Part shown: positions 11,088-21,661 of the stretch, in pieces
How positions within the stretch are numbered: the first letter of the stretch is position 1
Layout: every line of letters begins with the position of its first letter
NCBI GenBank assembly: GCA_011109175.1
Contig: RDEW01000011.1
Location: forward strand, 1,000,562 to 1,064,561
From: Dicyema japonicum
Taxonomy: Eukaryota; Dicyemida; Rhombozoa; Dicyemidae
DNA: 64,000 nucleotides
Direction of reading: 5' to 3'
The notes under the pieces: generated by a model
The model's input: the letters and a program-made list of their open reading frames with translations, nothing else
Told to the model about the DNA's origin: nothing
The model's database searches: none
Program-made: the position numbers and the translations under genes

Positions 11088-13942
11088 ATGTTACTCGAAA
11101 AGTCATCGTCCAGTTGCTCTGCCTGTAACATGAGCAATTTTAGAAAGTTCGGAATTTCTTGTTCGGCCTGTAAAGGCTTCTTTCACCTCGGGTGTTTGAA
11201 GCTCCATCCGTGCCCATGGGATATGGCATTGCCGCTGGTGCCTTGGAATTGGCTGGGGCTTTCTTATGGTCACGCGAGTGCATACATCTCCGGATAAGAC
11301 CTTTCCCATTTGGATCCAGATTCGCTACTCAAACTTATCAATGAACGCCGTTCATCGAGGAGTATCCCTGTGAAGATCCCAAAAGCAGCACGCCCCTTAG
11401 CTGCCGAAGCCTTAACCAAAGCAATCGACGATGCTCTTCACTCCGACTCTATAAACGACTTGGTACGTTTGTTTAATTTTGCTCCTTTCGCATTTCGCTG
11501 CTCCCCCCCCCCGAGATCGCAATGGGAAAAAATCTCTCTCGATTGAAATGAAGAACAACATCCGCGCATTAATGGATGGAATTCATTTTACGGACCTCCC
11601 GTCCTTTTGCATCCATTCAACTGAGACTCGAAGTTCAACTCGGGAAACGGAGATTTTTTTTGCCTAAGAAGGACCGCATGATCGAAGTTGCTTGAAGGAG
11701 GAACCCGATCTGCATTGAAGGCCATCTCACTCTCAGGCGGACCACGCAATCCAACCGCTGATACTTACAAGATTTTTTGGAAAAACATCCACCCTCTCCG
11801 AATGACCTACACCACTGTTCACCCCTATCAAAAGTGACCCCTTTGACCACGTCGCCTGAGGATGTCATCACAGCGTTATGGAACTTTGCACCAAGCAGCA
11901 ATGGAGGTCTTGATTGCTTAAGACCCGGCCATCTAAAGACCTTAATTCACCGACTATTGGAGGCCAAGCATGTCATCTTTCCTTTTCACTCACTTTTCTT
12001 ATGAACTGGATATTATCTGGATATTTGCCTGATTTGATACTACATATCTTGTTTTCGGCTAGTCTGATTGCAGTCGACAAGAAGGGAGGTGGTATCCGCC
12101 CGATCGCGGTCGGATTCACCTTCAGGAGACTAGCAGCCAAGATTGCTTCCAGATTTTCTACGTCAATCTTGTCAAAATTCTTACTTCCCAGTCAAGTTGG
12201 AGTCGGAGTTCGTCTTGGATGTGAGGCAGCCGTTCACTCCGTCAGGACATTCAGGAACCGCAGCATTCAAGACTTTAAAAGACACATTATGGTAAAGCTG
12301 GACATCAAGAACGCTTTTAACAGTATAAGAAGGGACTGCATTCTGGAGTCCTGCCAAGAAAGATGTCCATATATATATTTTTGAACTGGGAAAGCCCACG
12401 TCACTATTGCATGGAGATTTCATGGTTCCATCGTCCTCAGGTGTTCAACAGGGCGACCCCTCGGACCACTGCTGTTCTCCCTCGGAATTGAGAGGATTAC
12501 GAAGCTCTCTCGATTCCCACTCAACATCTGGTACCTCGATGACGCTGTCTTAGGAGGTCCCCCGGAAACGGTCTTCCAGGAGTTAGAAGTACTCATCCCC
12601 GCGTTGTCCGAGGTGAGTCTTAGTTGAATACAACGAACTGTGAAATAACAAACTGTGGTTTTGCGGACAATGACTTTTTTTCAATTGTTCCAAAATTTTA
12701 CTCTGTTTCCTGGTAGGATTTCGACCCCTGAAAACGAATTGATTTTTCTTGGATCCCAGATCACTAGGAATGCAATGAAGCATGTCCTCCTTGACAAAAA
12801 ACAACTCCTATGCGAATCGCTGGATAGATTACAGCTACTTAACTCACACTCAGCACTATTCCTCATAAAAAGAAGTCTTAACATTCAGAAAATCCCCTGT
12901 TTATTCAGGACAACCCCGTACTATTCTTAATTGAAGCAGCTTGAGCACTTTTATTTGTATTTCCTCAGCTCGACGGAGCAAATATTTAATGTCAAATTCA
13001 ACGATGCTACATGGAAGCAAGCTACACTCCCAGTTAAATTTTGGGGGTCTTGGAATCCGTCACTTCCTGCACATCTGTCTTCACTCACGTCCTGCGAACC
13101 TTTGGTCAGGAGGATTCTACACTCCCTACCCGAATTCTCAATTGACCAAGACATAATCCACGCACGAGAAGCCTGGAATGCCACCAACCTCACCCTGCCT
13201 CCTTCACCTGACTACCAGCGAAACCTGGACAATTTATTATGTTGGAAATCTGGACCCTACTGGAATCAGCCAATCAACACCGACGCGCTTGTTTGCTTAC
13301 GGGGGCTTCTCCAGAGAGCGGTGCCTGGCTCAACGTCATTCCCAATAGAGTTCTGGGCACCTTCCTGGATGACGAATGCGTCCGTATTGGGATCTCATTG
13401 AGACTGGGATTAATCCGTCCCGATGCGGAGACATGATCGACTGTTTTGGCCTACACCCTCTTTCCTGCAGGAAGAGTGCAGGCAGATTTCCCAGACACAT
13501 GGCCTTGAACGAAGTCGTTAGGCGAGCTTTGGACACCGCCGGACACCCCTCCATGCTCGAACCTGTCGGCCTTTGCAGGCGGGACGGGAAACGACCAGAT
13601 GAGATGACAATCTTCTTTTTGAAGCCGGGAAACCTCTTGTCTTGTACGTTACCTGCACCGACACATTTGCCTCTTGCAACCTACTCCAGAGTACCTCTTG
13701 AGAAGGCCGAGAAAATAAAACGGAAAAAGTACGCGGTCCTAGCCAAGGATTTTTTGTTTGTTCCACTCGCCGTTGAGACGTCTGGTTCCCTTGCGCCTGC
13801 GACGCTAGAATTCTTGAGTCGTCTAGGGAATTGGATCGCTACACGAAAAGGAGACCCTCGTGAGCGCTGCTGGTTATTTGAGCGAATCTCGCTCGCTATC
13901 CTGAGAGGGAATAGCCACGCAGTCAGGGCAGCCTCTATATAA
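11088..13942 (+). pseudogene. LINE-A, near full-length but frameshifted retrotransposon ORF
   Basis: Domains appear in order across several frames. At 11100-11230 there is a PHD-like finger (CSACNMSNFRKFGISCSACK followed by FFHLGCLKL). At 11914-12384 there is RT fingers and palm (GGGIRPIAVGFTFRRLAAK, VKLDIKNAFNSIRRDCIL). At 12440-12560 there is VQQGDP after a frame break and the catalytic WYLDDAVLGG. At 12655-13400 there are connection helices (REAWNATNLTLPPSPDYQR). At 13430-13942 a C-G-D...HPLSCRKSAGRFPRH zinc-binding block leads to DGKRPDEMTIFFLK, then FVPLAVETSGSLAP and RERCWLFERISLAI. The RPD plus downstream D-V-T, better kept at 28.4 kb as WDVTCTDAFA, suggests a PD-(D/E)XK-type nuclease; that is inference. 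No APE endonuclease is seen. Stops near 11300, 12384 and 12630 make it inactive. Confidence 0.85.
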
Positions 13943-14504
13943 CCGTTTGCTTATTTTCTTCAATAAATTTTTGTTTCCAAAAAAATCTCTTCAATAGTCT
14001 TGGATATAAGAATGTTGAAATTATCCAGGCTTTCTGGAAAGAGGTAGCAAGGAGAGGAACGTGCCAAAACATTAACCTTAGGAGGTTAAATTCTTCAAGA
14101 GAAAGTAAATGGATCAAGTTCATGCAGATTAACTGCGGCTTCACTTATATCTGAAAGTTTTTTATTAAGAATATGAGGGATAATCCTTGTGGAAATAAGA
14201 GATAATAAGCATGATTAAGCATAAAATACAAAAACAACAACTAGCCGCCCGGAATGGTCCGGGTAAACAGAAATTCCATCTTATCAGCTCGATTATTTCG
14301 ATTGTCTTGTTACGTAAATAAAATTTTCGATGTGATTCACCTTCAGTGGAGAAAATTGGATACCAGTATCAATCTGGCAACTATAAGAACCACAATTATT
14401 TCCCTGTCAACCTTTTTAACGACCTCTGGGAAGTCGGAATGGATAATGGTGGCTATTGAGCGGGCGCATAGCTTTCGCACCCATAGATCAGATTGACTAC
14501 TCCT

Positions 14505-16255
14505 ATCCTTGCTGGGGACATCGAACAGAACCCCTGGCCCCACAAGAACGGGAAATTCTTCAATATCATGTAATTCAACATAAACGGCCCCACACACAAA
14601 TCAACTGAACTTTTTGGATTTCTAACTTTCCACAAAATTGATATTGCCGTGCTACAAAAAACGAAACTATCCAGAAAGTCAACGCTTCTACACTACAAAG
14701 ACTACTCAATTGTCCGCCGTAATCAACCAAATTCAAACAGGGGAGGCGGTGTTCTCATACTCATACATAAATCTATTCCATTCTCCGATACTTCCTCTCA
14801 GACACAAGCTCTGTTTGAAGATGACGATCACATTGAACTTACTTCTGTCTTGGTGAAAATATTGACACAAGTTACACATTTGTAAATATTTACATCCCAC
14901 CACCAAGTCTCACTATGAAACAATACTCCCCAAAACTAACCGAATTGCAAAAGATTGAAAATGTAATAATCTGCGGAGACTTAAATGCAAAAGATTCGCT
15001 CTGGATAATCGGCCAAAAGAGTAATGAGAGTGGGTTTCAGGTCATCTCTTAACTATAACAATTAGTTATCCTCAATGACAGAAAATCACACACTCTGACA
15101 GCTTCCAGACCCGGACAATCCAATACATTTCCTGACCTCACATTATGTTCTCCATCACTATCTTCGGCGATATCTAGGAGAATTGTATATGACCTACACT
15201 CAGACATGGAATTCAGTCGAAAAAAAGAGAATGGAGACAACCCACGCCACCAGTATTGACAAGAATCAAACACCACGTGATTTCATTCATGGCCATTCAT
15301 GGCAGATATCATAATGGACCACTACGCAAAAGTGAGTCACATCGATATGAACAATTCCATGCAAATTAAAAAAAGTTCAAACTCCTCAAGGAAAACCGAT
15401 TGAAATAAGTACGTCTGATGTCGAAAAACTCATTAAAAACGCCCAAAACTCTCCTGCCAAAGGGCTTGATGGAATCTGCATTTTGCAATTAAAGCACCTA
15501 AGAATGCAAATACTCAAAGCAATAATAAACATAATCTCTGTGTCCATAAACAACTGCCGAATTCTTGCACTATGGAAAAAATCGAAAATAATCCCAATCC
15601 TGAAGCCCAAGAAAGATCCTTCGGATCCGGGATCTTTCAGACCAATTTCACTACTATCTGTAGTATCGAAAATTATTGAACGTGTTGTATTGAAACTAAT
15701 ATCGGAGTATCTTCCCTTCCCAGATTTTCAACATGGCTTTCGTCCACAATATTCAACATCAACACATCTCTCTAGCCTAACTCAATATATCGCTGATGGT
15801 TTCAACAATTATAATCCTCCCAAACGGACTATCCTTACATCGATTGACCTAACCAAGGCGTTTGATCGAACATCAAGGCCTGCAGTTTCTCTCCCAAGCC
15901 TAAAGCCTAGATCATTCCTGCCACTCTATGCAAACCGCAAAGCAAAAGAAAAATTATTATGACTCGGAGACAATAAAATACTATACCGGCCCCCTCCTCC
16001 AACCAATCAGAATCCTCTCATCCACGAGTAAACCTGGCTCGTCTACAATGTGGGCACCACCCATATTTACCAACATACGATATCCTCTCTCCCTTTTGCA
16101 ACCTCCACGTGTTGACAACAAATCATCAATTTGAATGTCATGAATTAGCACAACGTTCGACTACTATGCCGAGACTGACCGATCTATGGGGGCGACCAAC
16201 ATATGCTGCGTCCTATTTAATAGCTGCTGGCCTCCTACAAGTTAGTTAGGCTGGA
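14505..16255 (+). pseudogene. LINE-D (jockey/CR1-like) degraded copy
   Basis: It begins at 14505 with LAGDIEQNPWPHKNG, a degenerate 2A-like motif. The APE endonuclease follows: HKIDIAVLQKTKLSRKSTLL near 14640, then ENVIICGDLNAKDSLWIIGQ near 14950-15010. The RT follows at 15483-15960 with KKSKIIPILKPKKDPSDPG, FRPISLLSVVSKIIERVV, the template-binding block DFQHGFRPQYST and LTSIDLTKAFDR. A deletion removes the YADD box. The C terminus follows at 15980-16250 and corresponds to the minus-strand fragment at 2.3 kb. Several stops are present. The sequence ends after a LIAAGLLQVS terminus. Confidence 0.8.
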
Positions 16256-16376
16256 GTTACTTAACTAACTAATAAATGGTTTTTTCATTAAAAAATAATC
16301 TTATATACTCTGGAAATATCAGTATGTTCTATTGTATTCACTGGGGGTGGTCTCGTGATTTTAAAAACTTGGTCTT

Positions 16377-16658
16377 TTAATAAATAAAAGAGTAATAATC
16401 CAAAAGACTTTGGATATCATCTTTTATAGAAATGAGGCTGAGTCTTTGAGAAGTAAGCTTAATGAATGAATATAATATATTTATTTTCGTGTAATGCACA
16501 TAACCCATTGGATTGTTCAAAAAATATAAATATTCTACATAAACAGAATAAACTAAATAATCATTTTTGCAATTTGAGATATTTAAATTGACAAAAGACA
16601 TACTTACTTGAGACCAGTTAGCGAATTGTAAGTTTGAGGTGGATACGTAGCTCACCAA
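16377..16658 (-). other. Unassigned 93-codon open frame
   Basis: A minus-strand frame with no family signature (NPMGYVHYTKINILY) lies just downstream of the MVB12-like gene. It could contain exons, because in this genome introns are too short to be excluded by length, but nothing in the sequence supports that. It may equally be chance open sequence in AT-rich DNA. Confidence 0.2.
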
Positions 16659-16762
16659 ATGTCTACTTAGGTTCCCCGAAGAGGTATAATATATTTATAA
16701 GTTGGTAGTAATAAATGACTTTAATATCAAATAATTAAATAAATGAATTTTCATAGCCAAAG

Positions 16763-17461
16763 TCAAAGGAGTATTGAGGATTCCTGCAGTAATAAATAAT
16801 AAGACCAGTTAAGCCATGACTGAATACTATCACTAATATTATGTGAAGTTTGGTCAAACATTTTGTGAAGTTTAAAGTAAAGTTGACTTAATATTGGCTT
16901 ATTTAGTGACTGATCAACTGGTTCATTGATCATTACTGATTTATTATTGAATTTGGCAAATATATACACTTTATTGACATCTCTAAGACACAAAACAACA
17001 GAATACCCAACAAGTGAGTATCCCCCAGGTGGTCGATCAGTTTGAGAGATGATTAAGTCAGTGAGGACTGTTTTGGCATTATTGAAGTTCTCGTGTCTGA
17101 CCATTAATATTTTGTTCTTCAATGCCTTTTCCTTATCTACAATATGGGGGATAAGTACTATTGAAAATCATTGAGATTGGAATATAATCACTTGGAGTGT
17201 GGGAGTCTTCTTCGAATATGAGGATGTCAGTAATCACACGAGAAGATTGCTCCTAGTGGATGAATTATTTAATTAAACTCTTGAAAAGCTAATATATCTT
17301 TTCTTTTTTTTGAATGTAGTACTCCATCCAATATCCGAGTCTTCCCCAGTGTGTGATTTAGTAATCTTAATTATATTATAATTTACTGTATTATAATTTG
17401 AAGGAATGATGCAATCATCACTCACTATTATTATTGATGATATTGGACTACAATCACACAT
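16763..17461 (-). CDS. MVB12: ESCRT-I subunit MVB12-like (MABP domain)
   Basis: ESCRT-I sorts ubiquitinated cargo at endosomes, and MVB12 is its accessory subunit. Removing inferred introns at 17366-17386 (21 nt), 17253-17278 (26 nt) and 17137-17158 (22 nt) gives one frame from the ATG at 17461. It contains PISSIIIVSDDCIIPSNYNT, GEDSDIGWSTTFKKKKRYIS, VITDILIFEEDSHTPSDYIP, then KEKALKNKILMVRHENFNNA and VLTDLIISQTDRPPGGYSLV. The three repeated units (I-T-D-I, then P-x-x-Y, then a Y-I-x-F strand) match the threefold beta-prism of the MABP domain and align through the domain with animal MVB12A/B. The C-terminal half after 16980 is less certain: another intron may lie near 16990 and I could not identify the UMA box. 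The stop at 16763 is provisional. The only gene neighbours are LINE remnants. Confidence 0.75.
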
Positions 17462-17639
17462 TATTATTTAAATTTTAATAATTATTAAGAACAATTATTT
17501 TTATTTAGACAACGAAAACATTTATATTAAGTTTTAACTATTAGTGTTGTCACTCGTGTCGCTTTTAGTTCTGTTGAATCTTAAGTGGCATCAATTTCTT
17601 AGGAGACGCCCATTACTTGCTCGGCATTAAAAATCTCTT

Positions 17640-18045
17640 CCTTACTCAACTGAAAGGATTCCCACAATAGCGAATATATGAACTGGTCTAGAGCCCTTGG
17701 TATATCCATCTGGTAAGTCAGCATATTTTTTTATCGCTTTCATAGCAGCGAGCTGTTTTTGGATGGTAGATGTTGCCTGTGGCATAGGTGTCCGTGCATG
17801 TGACGTCCAAGACCAGAAGCTTCCCAGCTTCAAACGGAAAAAATGGATATCCCATCTGGCCAGTTTCAATCATTCCTACATTAGCTGACCGGTTGGAGAA
17901 AAAACGGATAATCGGATCATCCATAGCCCGTTTGACGACTTCGTTTAGGACCTTGTGTCTAGAGATTTTTCAGGCACTCCCCCTACAGGGGAGTGGGTGT
18001 AGACAGAAGCCGTCGATCTGCTCACCACATCTGTGCCGATGAATT
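17640..18045 (-). pseudogene. LINE-A C-terminal fragment
   Basis: The minus strand reads NEVVKRAMDD near 17930, then YPFFPFEAGKLLVLDVTCTD and further KKICRLTRWIYQGL-like sequence. It aligns with the zinc-finger and nuclease-like tail of LINE-A at 28.4 kb. The RPD of the putative nuclease is lost, replaced by a QMGYP context, and the W before DVT is L. It is strongly degraded. Confidence 0.65.
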
Positions 18046-18109
18046 TAAGACGTAATGAGTCTCCAATTCCAATGGAATCGTCGTCCAGAAACATTCCCAG
18101 TTATGTTAA

Positions 18110-19385
18110 CTAATCGCTGAGACAAGGCCAAAGAATGTTCTTAACTTTTTTGTGTGAGTTCTAGTAAACGATTCGATTCTACAGTGAGGTATTCTCTGAC
18201 GGCGTCTCATCAAACTCAGAAACATTGCAGATGCATAAAACCTTCAATTGGAATGTACAGCAGCAAGATTGGAAACCAAAAATCACCATTAAATTAAGGA
18301 GACAATTCCTGCTTCTCTCAGCAACCATCGAGTCTTCACTAGGTGTTCTTCATGGGATTCATACACCTTCTGTAAACTTGTACTACTGGCAAGAGTTCAC
18401 GTAAGATGAACTGCCCGCCCGTTTTTACTAAGATCTCGAAGGAGGTACGATTTATCATGGGGGACTTTTTGAGAGTTCCGATTACTAAAGAGAAGTTCTT
18501 GGTTTTATTTAAGTGTTTTTGTTAGGTTTATACTCTAAGCTGATGAATGACTTAATGTAGTATATATGAATTTAGCGTTGAAGATGAACAGTTCCTATAG
18601 TCCCCTTTATGATGTTGTATTTTTTTGGCAAAAGAACATAATGTTGAAATTGTTGCTCAAAAGTCATGAGCGAGTCAAACATAAACCCCAATATTTTTAT
18701 TACGGTCTTGCAGGATTTTATTTGTCCTCCATTATGAGACACAGTCAATCTTCAATATGAAATAAAAGTATTATCCACGATTTGTCATTAAATTTGTGTT
18801 TTATCATCTTTTTGGGTGATTGTCTGATGGCTTTTTGCACATGTATGTCGTCTTCAAATTTGGTTAGTAGATCGTATAAAACAGATTAAAAAGTACTTGT
18901 GACTAAGGGGATCCTTGTGGCATGCCGTCTGGTAGGAGTTAAAAGACGGACTTTGAAGTTGATATCTCCAATGTTTGTCGATACTGAAATTCCAAAGAAT
19001 TCCACAATAGATGGGAAATTGTCGTAGCTAAGAATCGTCTCGTAATAGATATCTTTGATAAAAGTAATGATTCCTCCGCAACCTGACAGTCGATCTGTAC
19101 TCTTTCGCTACTCCTTTTTTAAATGGGTTACTAATTCCTTGCAGAAACTTAGTAAACTTTGACCATTTTTCAAAACTGACTTTCCGGCGGATGTACCATC
19201 GCACGTTGGAATAAGCTGAATGGTTTTCTGTTTGAGAGAATTAATATATTCGATCCTCGAAGTGAAATGACAAATCTCCAGACGGAACAAGCGTATTCGA
19301 GTCTACTTTAATTACTTTAGTTAGTTGTTCCGACATCACTAACGTCCAAATTTAGATGTGGGTCACATCCTCGTGGCAAAATTTG
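18110..19385 (-). pseudogene. Decayed LINE-D RT remnant and spacer
   Basis: Around 18840-18950 the minus strand encodes LLPDGMPQGSPLVTSTF, a degraded version of the GVPQGSPLSPLLFN motif of LINE-D RT. The 19108-19290 frame resembles the fragment at 3.2 kb. The remainder, 18110-18550, carries no feature I recognise. Confidence 0.5.
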
Positions 19386-19386
19386 G

Positions 19387-20375
19387 ATGCTATTTCCTTC
19401 ATTATTATTATATTATTATGTTGCCATCAGACTGCCGACATTATGTGATGGGTTTGCTATACGCGTGGACGCAGCTGTGGTGGCTCATAGGGGATGGAGT
19501 ATCAACGACAGGATTGCCATCCTCCAACTACTTCTCGGAAATAACCGTAATACTACTCTATTGATTATCAATGTATATGCACCGACCATAGTGAGGGTAT
19601 CCGCCAACGCAGAGGAACTTGACAATTTCTACTCTTTATCATCGGCTTACTCCTCTCTATCCAGCTCCTGCATGCTCTTTATAGCGGGAGACTGGAATTC
19701 AAAAGTGGGGAAAAAGCGGGAATAATCAGCTTGCTTGGGCAGCCACGCTCGAGAGATCAAAAATTTGTCCGGGGAGGCCCTTATACATTTCTGCGAGTCA
19801 TTTGGACTATTCCTTTGTAACACGGCGTTCCGACATGCAGCATGACATATTACGACGTGGACAGGCCAGAGGAGAGACTCCTGTGGAAATCGAGTCCATA
19901 TATTTAACCAAATCGACTACATACTATGCAGGCAAACACAGAAGGGGCTACTCACGGACTCCCGAACGTACAGTGGCATGATGACCTCGAGTGATCACAG
20001 ACTAGTAGTGGCACGTCTCATTCTAAAGCGACGCTTTGGAATCTCTGGAGCACTGGCTGGACCTTCGCCATGGAGGCTCTATGTGCTTCCGACAATACCC
20101 GTAAAATGTACGGCCAGAAAATATCGAAACTGTTGGAAAATGTCGACACGAATATGTCACCCGGGCAGCTATGGAAGAATATTTCTATCAGAGTCAGGCA
20201 GGCTGCTGGGATGGTACTGGGAAATCGCCCAAGGAGGTTCAAGGGAACTTTTGACAAAGAAATAGAAGAACTGTCAAAAAACCAAAGGAAACTCCGACTC
20301 TTAATCGAGTCGTCAGACTTGACAAGCCAAACTGACTCTCTTAAAAGAGAAGCAACAGAATCAAATACAAAATAA
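19387..20375 (+). pseudogene. LINE-B APE endonuclease domain, frameshifted
   Basis: Plus-strand frames give RGWSINDRIAILQLLLGNNR, NVYAPTIVRVSANAEELDNF, the catalytic AGDWNSKVGKKRE, and after a frameshift and stop SSDHRLVVARLILKRRFGIS. The D-N pair in GDWN and the SDH near the end are the usual APE-type active-site landmarks. The domain continues into a basic linker and the RT at 20384. Confidence 0.8.
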
Positions 20376-20383
20376 AGAAAAGA

Positions 20384-21505
20384 GTGAGGGAACTAGGCCG
20401 GCATACACTGGATAACTTGGCAAAAGACGCCGAACGGTACAAACGTGATGCAAGAATGTTTGCAGCTGTTAAACAATTATCCCGCACCACCAGACCGGAA
20501 AAAATCACAATTCTTGATGATACAGAAAAAGTATTAATCAACGGCCAGGAATCAGCAAATAAAATTGCTGTTTTCTACAAAAAACGACTAAATCTCAATG
20601 AGCACTTGAAACCGTTCGAAGGAACTCCCAGAGACTTGAATCAAAGCATCACGCATTACGAAGTCGTTTCAGCTTTGGGTAATCTCAAGAATAGCAGAGC
20701 CCCTGGACCGGACAACGTGAATGCAGAATTATTGAAATGCGCGCCAGACAAGGTGGCTGAGTTAATCTGCATAGTCAAATGTCACAGTCCAATGGATGCG
20801 GAGAATGGCACCTTGATCCCAATTCAGAATCCTGGAAAGGAAAGAGGCAATCTAAACAGCTTACGCCCGATTACACTAATGGATACGATAAGGAAAATAC
20901 TCTCCCTTGTTGTGCTGGATCGTATTTCGGGCCCTGTAAATGAGTTCCTGAACCCAAGTCAAAATGGATTCAGTCCTGGAAGGTCGACGGAAGACGTTGT
21001 ATGTAGCCACATGTTGATGTGTGCAATTTGCCAGAAACACAAAGAAGAAATCTCAATTTTTGGAAGTGACTTATACCATGCATTCGACACTATCAACCGC
21101 AAGAAGCTAATGCACGTACTGGAAAGTATTCTAGACGAAAATGCATCACGTATGATCAGATTTTTACTCTCCAACACATCGCTATCAGTACGCGTAGGAA
21201 ATTACAATGCAACAAAATTTAAAACCGACACTGGCGCACCACAGGGAGACTCGTTATCCCCGGTCCTATTCATAATATACCTGGAAACAGCTCTAAAACC
21301 TCTACTGGAAAAGAACTGTTTCACTAACGTGATGGAAGTAATCTACGCCGATGATATTGATTTCGTCTGCCGGGATTGGGATAGGCTGGAAACTATACTA
21401 AAAGTGATCCCTCAAGGCTTGGAGGACTGGTCCCTGGTAGTAAACCCAGACAAAACGGAAAGAACTAGCATATCCCGTTGCACGACGAGAAAAGAGGAAA
21501 AGTAA
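20384..21505 (+). CDS. LINE-B reverse transcriptase domain (long open frame, element inactive)
   Basis: This is the longest uninterrupted LINE-B frame, 373 codons. It has an N-terminal linker (ERYKRDARMFAAVKQLSRTT), fingers (NSRAPGPDNVNAELLKCAPD), RPITLMDTIRKILSLVVLDR, template grip (NPSQNGFSPGRSTEDVVCSH), DLYHAFDTINRKKLM, the primer-grip region (APQGDSLSPVLFIIYLE) and the catalytic box VIYADDIDFV. It ends at KTERTSISRCTTRKEEK, before the C-terminal LDSFHRxQLR block found in other copies, so it is 3'-truncated by a stop at 21505. The short 5' neighbour at 19387-20375 is broken. The element is therefore not functional although the RT core keeps its catalytic residues. In other lineages this type is grouped with RTE/jockey-like LINEs; the exact clade needs a tree. 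Confidence 0.85.
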   Translation: MRELGRHTLDNLAKDAERYKRDARMFAAVKQLSRTTRPEKITILDDTEKVLINGQESANKIAVFYKKRLNLNEHLKPFEGTPRDLNQSITHYEVVSALGNLKNSRAPGPDNVNAELLKCAPDKVAELICIVKCHSPMDAENGTLIPIQNPGKERGNLNSLRPITLMDTIRKILSLVVLDRISGPVNEFLNPSQNGFSPGRSTEDVVCSHMLMCAICQKHKEEISIFGSDLYHAFDTINRKKLMHVLESILDENASRMIRFLLSNTSLSVRVGNYNATKFKTDTGAPQGDSLSPVLFIIYLETALKPLLEKNCFTNVMEVIYADDIDFVCRDWDRLETILKVIPQGLEDWSLVVNPDKTERTSISRCTTRKEEK

Positions 21506-21661
21506 AAGACCCTCTTCAATCTTCCCACGGGGTCTATTTTTCAGAAAATTCCTGTGGCGGCAATTAATTTATAAAAACAATCATTTAATAAAATTTTAAT
21601 AATTTATATTTATTCTTTGGTTAACCTAACAATTAAAACGTTGACACTTTTGAACTAGCTG

